NCBI RefSeq assembly: GCF_013410035.1
Contig: NZ_JACCBW010000003.1
Coordinates: forward strand, 124,001 to 188,000
Direction of reading: 5' to 3'
Source of the DNA: Nocardioides cavernae
GTDB lineage: Bacteria; Actinomycetota; Actinomycetes; Propionibacteriales; Nocardioidaceae
DNA: 64,000 nt
Positions 52,143 through 59,696 of this stretch are shown in pieces. Within the stretch, counting starts at the first letter, position 1; every line of letters begins with the position of its first letter. Under the pieces are notes generated by a model. That model saw only the letters and a list, made by a program, of their open reading frames with translations, was not told the DNA's origin and searched no databases. Both the position numbers and the translations under genes were made by a program.

Positions 52143-52553
52143 TCAGCGGAGGTTGAGCCCCGGCCAGTCGGACGTCGGCACGGTGGGGATGCCGGCGAGG
52201 CGTCGGCGGAAGCGGACGAGCGGGCCGAACTCGTCCAGCGCGTGCCAGAGCCGCTCGTGCGCCGCCCAGGGGAGGGGGCCGGTCGGTCGTACGTTGCCGT
52301 CCGGGCCGAACTCGTGCCACGCATCGCCGAACCCGATCCAGACGGGCGTCCACGTGGCCGCGTCGTCCCAGGCTCCACGACGCTGCTCGACGAGCCGCCG
52401 CCGCAGCTGGAACTCCAGGCGCGGGCCGTCGACGACCACGGGGGCGGTGCGGACCGGCCACAGCCACAGGTCGTCGGTCATCACGCGCAGCTCGACGTCC
52501 GCCACGACGCTGGGCTCGACCAGTGCGGTCGCGACGAGGTGGCGGGGTCCCAT
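52143..52553 (-). CDS. Conserved hypothetical protein, function unknown
   Basis: The 136-residue product starts MGPRHLVATALVEPSVVADVEL. It is soluble and Trp-rich (DDLWLWPVRTAP, TPVWIGFGDAWHEFGPDGN) and ends in RLAGIPTVPTSDWPGLNLR. No family or catalytic motif is recognised. A GTG 14 codons upstream would add a leader; neither start has a strong ribosome site. It is divergent from pafA, about 80 bases away. Confidence 0.6.
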   Translation of the reverse strand: MGPRHLVATALVEPSVVADVELRVMTDDLWLWPVRTAPVVVDGPRLEFQLRRRLVEQRRGAWDDAATWTPVWIGFGDAWHEFGPDGNVRPTGPLPWAAHERLWHALDEFGPLVRFRRRLAGIPTVPTSDWPGLNLR

Positions 52554-52624
52554 GCAGGCACGCTCACCCGAGCAGGGCCGCACCGTCAAGGCCACGATCC
52601 ACGTCTGTCCGCCCAGGGCGAGAC

Positions 52625-52630
52625 TAGGGT
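52625..52630 (+). promoter_or_regulatory. -10 box TAGGGT for pafA
   Basis: TAGGGT, six bases, ATG 52637, fixing a leaderless pafA start. Confidence 0.6.
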
Positions 52631-52636
52631 GGATCC

Positions 52637-53998
52637 ATGGACCGGCGGATCTTCGGGATCGAGAACGAGTACGGCGTCACGTGCACGTTCAAGGGGCAGC
52701 GCCGGTTGAGTCCCGACGAGGTCGCCCGCTACCTCTTCCGCAAGGTCGTCAGCTGGGGCCGCTCGTCCAACGTCTTCCTCCGCAACGGCGCCCGGCTCTA
52801 CCTCGACGTCGGCAGCCACCCCGAGTACGCCACGCCCGAGTGCGACGACATCGTCGAGCTGGTCACCCACGACAAGGCGGGGGAGCGGATCCTCGAGGGA
52901 CTGCTGCTCGACGCCGAGGCGCGCCTGCACGAGGAGGGCATCGCCGGGGACATCTACCTGTTCAAGAACAACACCGACTCGGCCGGCAACTCCTACGGGT
53001 GCCACGAGAACTACCTCGTGGGCCGCGCCGGCGAGTTCAGCCGGCTCGCGGACATCCTGATCCCGTTCCTGGTGACCCGCCAGATCGTCGTCGGCGCGGG
53101 CAAGGTCGTGATGACGCCGCGCGGGGCGTCGTACAGCGTGAGCCAGCGCGCCGAGCACATCTGGGAGGGCGTCAGCAGCGCCACGACGCGCAGCCGGCCG
53201 ATCATCAACACGCGCGACGAGCCGCACGCGGACGCGGAGCGGTTCCGCCGCCTGCACGTCATCGTCGGCGACTCCAACATGAGCGAGACCACCACGATGC
53301 TCAAGGTGGCGTCGTGCGACCTCGTGCTGCGGATGATCGAGGAGGGCGTGGTGATGCGTGACCTCACCATGGAGAACCCGATCCGCGCGATCCGCGAGAT
53401 CAGCCACGACCCGAGCGGGCGCCGCAAGGTCCGCCTCGCCAACGGTCGCGAGGCGAGCGCGCTGGAGATCCAGGGGGAGTACCTCTCCAAGGCCCGCGAC
53501 TTCGTCGACCGCCGCCAGATCTCCACCCCGACCATCGAGCGGGCGCTCGACCTGTGGGAGCGCGGGCTGAAGGCCGTCGAGTCCGACGACCTCGGCCTGG
53601 TCGACCGCGAGATCGACTGGGTGATCAAGCTCAAGCTCATCGAGCGCTACCGCGCCAAGCACGGGCTCTCCCTCGGCGACGCGCGCATCGCGCAGCTCGA
53701 CCTCGCCTACCACGACATCCACCGCGGTCGCGGGCTCTACTACCTGCTCGAGAAGCGTGGTGCGGTGGCGCGGGTGACGTCGGACCTCAAGATCTTCGAG
53801 GCCAAGAGCGTGCCGCCCCAGGACACCCGCGCCCGGCTGCGCGGCGAGTTCATCCGGCGCGCGCAGGAGCGCCGCCGCGACTTCACCGTCGACTGGGTCC
53901 ACCTCAAGCTCAACGACCAAGCGCAGCGCACGGTCCTGTGCAAGGACCCGTTCAAGGCCTACGACGAGCGGGTGCAGCGCCTCATCGACGGCATGTGA
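52637..53998 (+). CDS. pafA: Pup--protein ligase PafA
   Basis: The 453-residue product starts [20 protein letters not shown], the PafA form of the glutamine-synthetase-like fold. [39 protein letters not shown] and [29 protein letters not shown] carry the active-site ligands. It lacks the extra loop of Dop. It uses ATP to join Pup-Glu to substrate lysines. In this region it is separated from dop-pup-prcBA by three small membrane or unknown genes. Confidence 0.95.
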   Translation: MDRRIFGIENEYGVTCTFKGQRRLSPDEVARYLFRKVVSWGRSSNVFLRNGARLYLDVGSHPEYATPECDDIVELVTHDKAGERILEGLLLDAEARLHEEGIAGDIYLFKNNTDSAGNSYGCHENYLVGRAGEFSRLADILIPFLVTRQIVVGAGKVVMTPRGASYSVSQRAEHIWEGVSSATTRSRPIINTRDEPHADAERFRRLHVIVGDSNMSETTTMLKVASCDLVLRMIEEGVVMRDLTMENPIRAIREISHDPSGRRKVRLANGREASALEIQGEYLSKARDFVDRRQISTPTIERALDLWERGLKAVESDDLGLVDREIDWVIKLKLIERYRAKHGLSLGDARIAQLDLAYHDIHRGRGLYYLLEKRGAVARVTSDLKIFEAKSVPPQDTRARLRGEFIRRAQERRRDFTVDWVHLKLNDQAQRTVLCKDPFKAYDERVQRLIDGM

Positions 53999-54032
53999 GC
54001 GGTGTCGTCCCCACTCGGTGGGGTCGGCTGGA

Positions 54033-54038
54033 TAGGGT
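54033..54038 (+). promoter_or_regulatory. -10 box TAGGGT upstream of the FKBP lipoprotein gene
   Basis: TAGGGT lies about 38 bases before GTG 54077, so this transcript would have a short leader with a GAGG ribosome site. Confidence 0.4.
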
Positions 54039-54076
54039 GACCCGGCAACGCTGTCCCCACCGATGAGGTTGAACCT

Positions 54077-55045
54077 GTGTCCCGTGTACGTTCCGCTGCC
54101 CGCCGTCGAGTCCTCAGCGGTGTCCTGGCCGTCAGCATGCTCGGCCTCGCCGCGTGCGGCTCCGCGTCGAGCGAGTCCGACTCCGAGGGTGGTGCGCCGC
54201 TCAGCTCGGTGACCATCGAGGGCAAGCAGGGCAAGGAGCCCAAGGTCACCTTCGACGGCCGCCTCGACGGCTCGAAGACCGAGACCGAGGTGCTCGTGGA
54301 GGGCGACGGCGAGACCGTGGCCGACGGGGACACCGTGTCCACGCACTGGTGGATCGGCAACGGCTTCACCGAGAAGGAAGCCCAGACGACCTACGACGAG
54401 GCGCCGCAGTCGGTCGAGGTGACCGAGGAGATCCTGCCGTTCCTGCGCGAGGCACTGATCGGGCACAAGGTCGGCGACCGCGTCGTCATGCTGACCTCGG
54501 CGGAGAAGGCCTACGGCGAGTCGGGCAACCCGAGCATCGGCATCGGCAACAAGGACTCCGTCCTCGCCATCGTCGACATCATGGACCGCTCCGAGACCGT
54601 GCCGCCGCTCGACGGCCCGCAGGGCGAGGACAAGAAGCCGGCCGGGTGGGCGCCGACGCTGGTCGAGAAGGACGGCGTGATCACCGGCTTCGACTTCTCC
54701 ACCGCCCACGAGCCGAGCGGCGAGCTCATCGCCACGACCCTGGTCAAGGGCGACGGCGCGAAGGTGAAGTCCGGCCAGACGCTGACCGTCAACTACCTCG
54801 GCCAGGTCTACGAGGCCGACAAGCCCTTCGACGAGTCCTACAGCGGCGAGCCCGCCGAGTTCCCCATCGGCGTCGGTCAGGTCATCGCGGGCTGGGACGA
54901 GCGACTCGTGGGCCGCACCGTCGGCTCGCGCGTGATCCTCGAGATCCCGCCGGCCAAGGGCTACGGCGAGAAGGGCAACGAGGGCGCCGGCATCAAGGGC
55001 ACCGACACGCTCTTCTTCGTCGTCGACATCCTCGCCGCCAAGTAG
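54077..55045 (+). CDS. FKBP-type peptidyl-prolyl isomerase lipoprotein, two-domain
   Basis: The 322-residue product has a lipoprotein signal (GVLAVSMLGLAACGSASS, Cys near residue 26). Two FKBP-like domains follow. The first (about 75-175) has VADGDTVSTHWW and GHKVGDRVVMLTSAEKAYGESG. The second (about 220-320) has VKSGQTLTVNYLGQVYEADKPFDESY, FPIGVGQVIAGWDERLVGRTVGSRVILEIPPAKGYGEKG. The second keeps more of the FKBP core. It probably assists folding of exported proteins at the outer face of the membrane. It is commonly found between pafA and pafB. Confidence 0.88.
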   Translation: MSRVRSAARRRVLSGVLAVSMLGLAACGSASSESDSEGGAPLSSVTIEGKQGKEPKVTFDGRLDGSKTETEVLVEGDGETVADGDTVSTHWWIGNGFTEKEAQTTYDEAPQSVEVTEEILPFLREALIGHKVGDRVVMLTSAEKAYGESGNPSIGIGNKDSVLAIVDIMDRSETVPPLDGPQGEDKKPAGWAPTLVEKDGVITGFDFSTAHEPSGELIATTLVKGDGAKVKSGQTLTVNYLGQVYEADKPFDESYSGEPAEFPIGVGQVIAGWDERLVGRTVGSRVILEIPPAKGYGEKGNEGAGIKGTDTLFFVVDILAAK

Positions 55046-55078
55046 CACGCGGTCCGGACGGACGACGGGAGCAGGGGG

Positions 55079-56071
55079 ATGGCGCAGCCTCGGGCCGAGC
55101 GGCTGATGAACCTGCACATCCTCCTGCTCGGCGCCAAGCGCTTCATCGGCAAGGACGCGATCCGGGACGCGATCTACCCCGAGCACCCGCGCGGCGCGGC
55201 CGGTGACGAGGCGTTCGAGCGTGCCTTCGAGCGCGACAAGGACGCCCTGCGGCAGATCGGGGCCGTGATCGAGGTCGGCAGCGCGGACGCGTTCTTCGAC
55301 GACGAGATCGGCTACCGCATCCCCACCGAGCAGACCTCGCTGCCCGAGATCCGCTTCGAGTCCGACGAGGCCGCCGTGCTCGGGCTGGCCGCCCAGGTGT
55401 GGCAGCAGGCCACCCTCGCGAAGGCCACCGGCCGGGCGCTGGCCAAGCTGAAGGGCCAGGGCGTGGAGATCGACCCGACCCGGCTCGAGGTCGTCGCCCC
55501 GGCGATCACGGCCGACGAGCCGGCGTTCGAGCCCCTGTGGGACGCCGTCGGCAAGCGCCGCCAGGTGACCTTCCCCTACCAGCGGGCCTCCGAGACCCAG
55601 CCCACCACGCGCAAGGTCCAGCCGTGGGGGCTCGCCCGCTCGTCCGGTCGCTGGTACGTCGTCGGGTTCGACGTCGACCGCGGCGCCGAGCGGGTCTTCC
55701 GCCTGTCGCGGATCGTCGGCCCGGTCCGCGCGAGCGGGAAGTCCGGGGCCTACGAGGTCCCCGCGGGCACGGACGTGCGCGCGGTCGCCCGGCGCCTGTC
55801 GCCGTCCTACCCCTCGGTGCGCGCCGAGATCCGCGTACGCCAGGGCACCGGGGTCGGCCTGCGCCGGCGCGCCGAGTCCGTCACCGCCCTCGACGACGCG
55901 CCGGGCTGGGACCTCGTCGTCGTCGAGGGGCCCGTCCACGAGATCTCCGACGAGGTGCTCACCAACGGTGCCGACGCCGTCGTCGACGGTCCGCAGTCCC
56001 TGCGCGAGGACGTGGTGGCCCGCCTGCGCGCCGTCGCCGCGTCGGCCGTGCCCGCGGAGGAGGCCCGATGA
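55079..56071 (+). CDS. pafB: WYL-domain transcriptional regulator PafB
   Basis: The 330-residue product has an N-terminal winged helix (AERLMNLHILLLGAKRFIGKDAIRDAIYP) and a WYL domain with KVQPWGLARSSGRWYVVGFDVDRGAERVFRLSRIVG (near residue 185), then a WCX-like C-terminus. With PafC it forms the regulator that activates many DNA-damage genes in actinobacteria, as shown in mycobacteria. ATG 55079 follows a short G-rich ribosome region. Its stop overlaps the pafC start. Confidence 0.9.
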   Translation: MAQPRAERLMNLHILLLGAKRFIGKDAIRDAIYPEHPRGAAGDEAFERAFERDKDALRQIGAVIEVGSADAFFDDEIGYRIPTEQTSLPEIRFESDEAAVLGLAAQVWQQATLAKATGRALAKLKGQGVEIDPTRLEVVAPAITADEPAFEPLWDAVGKRRQVTFPYQRASETQPTTRKVQPWGLARSSGRWYVVGFDVDRGAERVFRLSRIVGPVRASGKSGAYEVPAGTDVRAVARRLSPSYPSVRAEIRVRQGTGVGLRRRAESVTALDDAPGWDLVVVEGPVHEISDEVLTNGADAVVDGPQSLREDVVARLRAVAASAVPAEEAR

Positions 56072-57060
56072 CCGCGCAGGCAGGCGACACCGCCCCCGAC
56101 CAGGTCGCCCGGCTCCTGGCGCTCGTGCCCTACCTCCTCGCCCACGGCGAGGTGAGGCTCGACGACGCGGCCGCACACTTCGGCACCGACGCCGACCAGA
56201 TCGAGCGGGACCTGCGGCTGCTGTTCATGACCGGCGTCTCCCCGGGCCTGCCGGGCGACCTCATCGAGGTGGACCTCGAGGCGCTGGAGGGCGACCGGAT
56301 CATCCGCGTCGACAACGCCGACTACCTCGCCCGCCCCGTGCGGTTCTCGCCGGCCGAGGCGACGTCGCTGGTGGTGGCGCTGCGCACGATGGTCGAGGCG
56401 GCGCCGTCGGAGGCCCGTGAGGTGATCGCGCGCACCCTGACCAAGCTGGAGGAGGCGGCCGGACAGGACGGCGAGGGCCTGCTGCGCCTGCACGTCGCGC
56501 CGACCCGTCTCGAGACCAGCGCGGTCGTCCCGGTCCTCGAGTCCGCGCTCGCGCACGGCCACCAGGTCGAGATCACCTACCACGTGCCCTCCCGCGACCA
56601 GGAGTCTCGTCGCGTCGTCGACCCCCGCGGGCTCGCCCGTGTCGAGGACCTCGTCTACCTCGACGCGTGGTGCCACACCGCCCAGGGCGACCGCGCCTTC
56701 CGCGTCGACCGGATCCTCGCCGCCACCGAGCTCGACACCCCCGTGGCCGACCCCGGCGCCCGCGCCCGTGACCTGACGGGGGGCTGGTTCACCGACGCCG
56801 AGACGACGACCGTCACCCTGCGGCTCGCACCGCAGGCGCGCTGGGTCGTCGAGTACTACGACGTGACCGACCAGCGCCCCGGTCCCGACGGCACCGTGGA
56901 CGTCGACCTCGAGGTCGCGAGCGAGCAGTGGATCCAGTCGCTGCTCCTGCGCCTGGCGCCCCACGCGACGATCCTGTCGCCGCCGCACTACGCCAGGGCG
57001 TTCACGGACTCGGCGCGGGCGGCGCTCAGGCTCTACGAGGGCGACCACGTAGACTCCTAG
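56068..57060 (+). CDS. pafC: WYL-domain transcriptional regulator PafC
   Basis: The 330-residue product has an N-terminal helical DNA-binding region (ARLLALVPYLLAHGEVRLDDAAAHFGTDADQIERDLRLL). A WYL domain follows, with RRVVDPRGLARVEDLVYLDAWCHTAQGDRAFRVDRI, and a C-terminal WCX domain (VVEYYDVTDQRPGPDG). It pairs with PafB. ATG 56068 overlaps the pafB stop. A -10-like TAGACT (57050-57055) at its very end may drive tatA. Confidence 0.9.
   Translation: MTAQAGDTAPDQVARLLALVPYLLAHGEVRLDDAAAHFGTDADQIERDLRLLFMTGVSPGLPGDLIEVDLEALEGDRIIRVDNADYLARPVRFSPAEATSLVVALRTMVEAAPSEAREVIARTLTKLEEAAGQDGEGLLRLHVAPTRLETSAVVPVLESALAHGHQVEITYHVPSRDQESRRVVDPRGLARVEDLVYLDAWCHTAQGDRAFRVDRILAATELDTPVADPGARARDLTGGWFTDAETTTVTLRLAPQARWVVEYYDVTDQRPGPDGTVDVDLEVASEQWIQSLLLRLAPHATILSPPHYARAFTDSARAALRLYEGDHVDS
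57050..57055 (+). promoter_or_regulatory. Candidate -10 box TAGACT for tatA
   Basis: The box overlaps the last codons of pafC and would give tatA a leader of about 45 bases. Confidence 0.35.
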
Positions 57061-57106
57061 GCGAACCTCGCAGGACCGCCCCAACCCACGATGACGGAGT
57101 GTTTCC

Positions 57107-57409
57107 ATGATCAACCCGATGATCGGCATGCCGCAGGGTGCTGAGTGGCTCGTGATCCTCGCGATCGTCATCCTCGTGTTCGGTGCCGCGAAGCTCCCCG
57201 ACCTCGCCCGCAGCTCCGGTCAGGCGCTGCGCATCTTCAAGAGCGAGACCAAGGGTCTGCGTGACGACGAGAAGGCCGCGTCCGAGACGACCGAGGCCCA
57301 GCGCGAGATCGAGGCCCGCGACGAGGCCCGCCGCGAGGCGCACGACGAGGCGCGCAGCGAGACCTCCGGCGAGGTGCTCCGCGAGCGCCGCGACGACACC
57401 ACCGCCTGA
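57107..57409 (+). CDS. tatA: Twin-arginine translocase subunit TatA
   Basis: The 100-residue product has one N-terminal membrane helix (GAEWLVILAIVILVFGAAKLPDLARSSGQALRIFK), the FGxxKLP hinge, and an acidic amphipathic tail. It forms the protein-conducting assembly of the Tat system with TatC, encoded next. The preceding PafBC pair makes tatA-tatC a common neighbour of that locus in actinobacteria. Confidence 0.93.
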   Translation: MINPMIGMPQGAEWLVILAIVILVFGAAKLPDLARSSGQALRIFKSETKGLRDDEKAASETTEAQREIEARDEARREAHDEARSETSGEVLRERRDDTTA

Positions 57410-57436
57410 TCCCGCTCGAGACGAGCCACGACTAGC

Positions 57437-58270
57437 GTGAGGATCGCCGGTCTCGTCGGCCTGTTCAAGGGCCGGCCGCACCACGACGTCGGCCCCGACG
57501 GCCGGATGGCCCTCTCGGACCACTTCCGGGAGTTCCGCGCGCGGCTGCTGCGGTGCCTGCTGGCGTTCGTGGTCGTGCTCGCGGTCGCGCTGGTCTTCCG
57601 CCACGAGCTGCTCGAGCTGGTCTACGGACCCTACGAGCAGGCGCGTGACAAGCTGCCCGAGGGCACGACCGAGGCGACGACGAGTGGCGCCGGCGCGGGG
57701 CTGCTGCTGTGGCTGACGCTGTGCGGGTTCGCCTCCGCGATCGTCACGGCGCCCTACTGGCTCTACCAGATCTGGGCGTTCGTGCTCCCCGGGCTCTATC
57801 CGCAGGAGCGGAAGATGAGCCGCATCTTCGTCGCCATCGCGGGTCCGCTGTTCCTCGGCGGTGTCGTCCTCGGCTACGTCACGCTGCCGCTGGCGCTGGA
57901 GGTCCTGATCGGGTTCAACCCCGACGGCGTCACCAACCTGATCGACTTCAACGGCTACCTGCAGTTCTTCACCCGGACCCTGTTCGTGTTCGGCCTGGCC
58001 TTCAACATCCCCGTGTTCGTCGTGCTGCTCAACTTCGCCGGCGTCGTGAAGGGCGCCCACCTCAAGGCCTACCGGCCGTGGATCATCATCGGCACGTTCG
58101 TCTTCGCGGCCGTGGCGACGCCCTCGGCCGACCCGTTCACGATGACGCTCATGGCGGTGCCCATGGTGGTGCTCTTCTTCGCCTCGGAGGCCATCGCGCG
58201 GATCAACGACCGCCGCCGCGCACGCAACCGCGAGGGCGGCCCGGGGCCCGACGAGGCGTCCCGGATCTGA
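57437..58270 (+). CDS. tatC: Twin-arginine translocase subunit TatC
   Basis: The 277-residue product has six membrane helices and the TatC words MALSDHFREFRARLLRCLLAF, PYWLYQIWAFVLPGLYPQERK and FGLAFNIPVFVVLLNFAGVV. Glu or Asp residues of the signal-peptide site lie in the N-terminal loop. It recognises RR signal peptides of folded cargo. The start is the GTG at 57437. Confidence 0.93.
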   Translation: MRIAGLVGLFKGRPHHDVGPDGRMALSDHFREFRARLLRCLLAFVVVLAVALVFRHELLELVYGPYEQARDKLPEGTTEATTSGAGAGLLLWLTLCGFASAIVTAPYWLYQIWAFVLPGLYPQERKMSRIFVAIAGPLFLGGVVLGYVTLPLALEVLIGFNPDGVTNLIDFNGYLQFFTRTLFVFGLAFNIPVFVVLLNFAGVVKGAHLKAYRPWIIIGTFVFAAVATPSADPFTMTLMAVPMVVLFFASEAIARINDRRRARNREGGPGPDEASRI

Positions 58271-58317
58271 CCAGACCCCGACCCGGCCGGCGCCGCGCGG
58301 TCTGACAGGGTGGGACC

Positions 58318-58719
58318 ATGCCGGCCACGCTGATCGACGTCGACCCGTTCGACCTGCCGGAGTGGCTCGGCACCTCCGACGTCGTCTGGCGCGCCGAGGA
58401 CGGGCTGCCGGTCGGCCACCGGGTGGCCGGGCGGCTCACCGCCGACGGCGGCACCACCGACCAGGTGCTCGCTTGCGACCTCCTCGCGGTCGACGAGGCC
58501 TACCCCGCGCCCGTCGTCGACGACGCCACCCGGCTGCGGGTGCACCAGGCCTGGCGCCACGGCCAGGTCGTCATCGGCGAGGTCGACGGTCGCCTCGCGC
58601 TCGCCGTCCCGGGCACCGCGTTCGGGCCCGAGCTGGTCCTCGACGTCGTGGGGCGACTGGCCCGCGCGGTGGGCGCGCACGCGGAGCGGTACGCCGTGCT
58701 GCTGCGGCTCGGCCGCTGA
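58318..58719 (+). CDS. Conserved hypothetical protein downstream of tatC
   Basis: No family is recognised. The 133-residue product starts MPATLIDVDPFDLPEWLGTSDVVW and contains HRVAGRL, QVLACDLLAVDEAYPAPVV and LRVHQAWRHGQVVIGEVDGRLALAVPGTAF. It is soluble and compact with mixed alpha/beta character. ATG 58318 has no strong upstream ribosome site. It sits between tatC and a lipid kinase gene. Confidence 0.7.
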   Translation: MPATLIDVDPFDLPEWLGTSDVVWRAEDGLPVGHRVAGRLTADGGTTDQVLACDLLAVDEAYPAPVVDDATRLRVHQAWRHGQVVIGEVDGRLALAVPGTAFGPELVLDVVGRLARAVGAHAERYAVLLRLGR

Positions 58720-58766
58720 CGTGTCGACGGGGCTCGTGTCCGCCCGTCCGGCGTGAGGGTGCGGGA

Positions 58767-58772
58767 TAGGGT
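58767..58772 (+). promoter_or_regulatory. -10 box TAGGGT for the diacylglycerol kinase gene
   Basis: TAGGGT, six bases, ATG 58779. Confidence 0.55.
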
Positions 58773-58778
58773 CGCGCC

Positions 58779-59696
58779 ATGCACGACCCGCAAGCACCGG
58801 GCCACCCGGTGCGTGGCCGAGAGATCGCCCTGCTGACCAACCCGACGTCCGGTCGGGGCAGGGGCGCCCGGCACCGCGACGTGGCGCTGGCCCGGCTGCG
58901 GGAGAGCGGCTTCGTGGTGCGCAACCTCCAGGGACGCGACGCGGACGAGGCCTTCGACCTGGCGCGCGGCTGCGTCGCCGACGGCGTGGAGGCGCTCGTC
59001 GTCTGCGGCGGCGACGGGCTCGTCCACCTCGGCGCGCAGGCGGTCGCCGGCACGGGCGTACCGCTCGGCCTCATCCCGAGCGGCACCGGCAACGACGTGG
59101 CCCGCTACCTCGGGCTGCCCCGCACCGACCCCGTCGCCGCGGCCGACCGCGTCATCGCCTCGCGCCGCCGCCGGATCGACCTGGCCCGCAGCGGCGACCG
59201 CTACTTCGTCACCGTGATGGCGGCCGGCTTCGACGCGATCGTCAACGAGCGCGCCAACGCGATGACGTGGCCGCGCGGCCAGATGCGCTACAACCTCGCC
59301 ACCCTCGCCGAGCTGCGCACGTTCCGGCCCCTGCCCTACGTCCTGCAGCTCGACGACGGGTCCGCGACGGAGACGGTCGAGCACGAGGCGATGCTGGTCG
59401 CGGTCGGCAACGGGCCGTCCTTCGGTGGCGGGCTGCGGATCACCGAGGGCGCCCTGCTCGACGACGGCCTGCTCGACGTCGTGGTGATCACGCGGATGAG
59501 CAAGCCCAAGCTGGTCCGCTCCTACCCCCGCCTGTTCACCGGCCGCATCGACGGCGTCGCGGAGTACGTCCACCGCCGGGTCCGCTCGGTCACCGTCGCG
59601 GCGCCCGGCATCGTGTCGTACGCCGACGGCGAGCGCTTCGGCCCACTGCCCCTCACGGTCGAGTGCGTGCCCGGGGCACTGGACGTGATCGCATGA
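58779..59696 (+). CDS. Diacylglycerol/lipid kinase (DagK/YegS family)
   Basis: The 305-residue product has LLTNPTSGRGRG at the N-terminus, VVCGGDGLVHLGAQAV (near residue 73), IPSGTGNDVARYLGL (near residue 101) and GNGPSFGGGLRI, the family's nucleotide-binding set. It phosphorylates diacylglycerol or a related lipid at the membrane. Its stop overlaps the helicase start (ATGA). Confidence 0.9.
   Translation: MHDPQAPGHPVRGREIALLTNPTSGRGRGARHRDVALARLRESGFVVRNLQGRDADEAFDLARGCVADGVEALVVCGGDGLVHLGAQAVAGTGVPLGLIPSGTGNDVARYLGLPRTDPVAAADRVIASRRRRIDLARSGDRYFVTVMAAGFDAIVNERANAMTWPRGQMRYNLATLAELRTFRPLPYVLQLDDGSATETVEHEAMLVAVGNGPSFGGGLRITEGALLDDGLLDVVVITRMSKPKLVRSYPRLFTGRIDGVAEYVHRRVRSVTVAAPGIVSYADGERFGPLPLTVECVPGALDVIA

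Noticed and set aside
52586-56176. Antisense frame of nearly 1200 codons over pafA and the FKBP gene
   Set aside because: Same cause; its translation is repetitive in composition and has no motif, while the opposite strand is clearly coding.
59267-59692. Upstream extension of the helicase frame into the lipid kinase gene
   Set aside because: The true start is ATG 59693, overlapping the kinase stop; the extension is Arg/Pro-rich noise.
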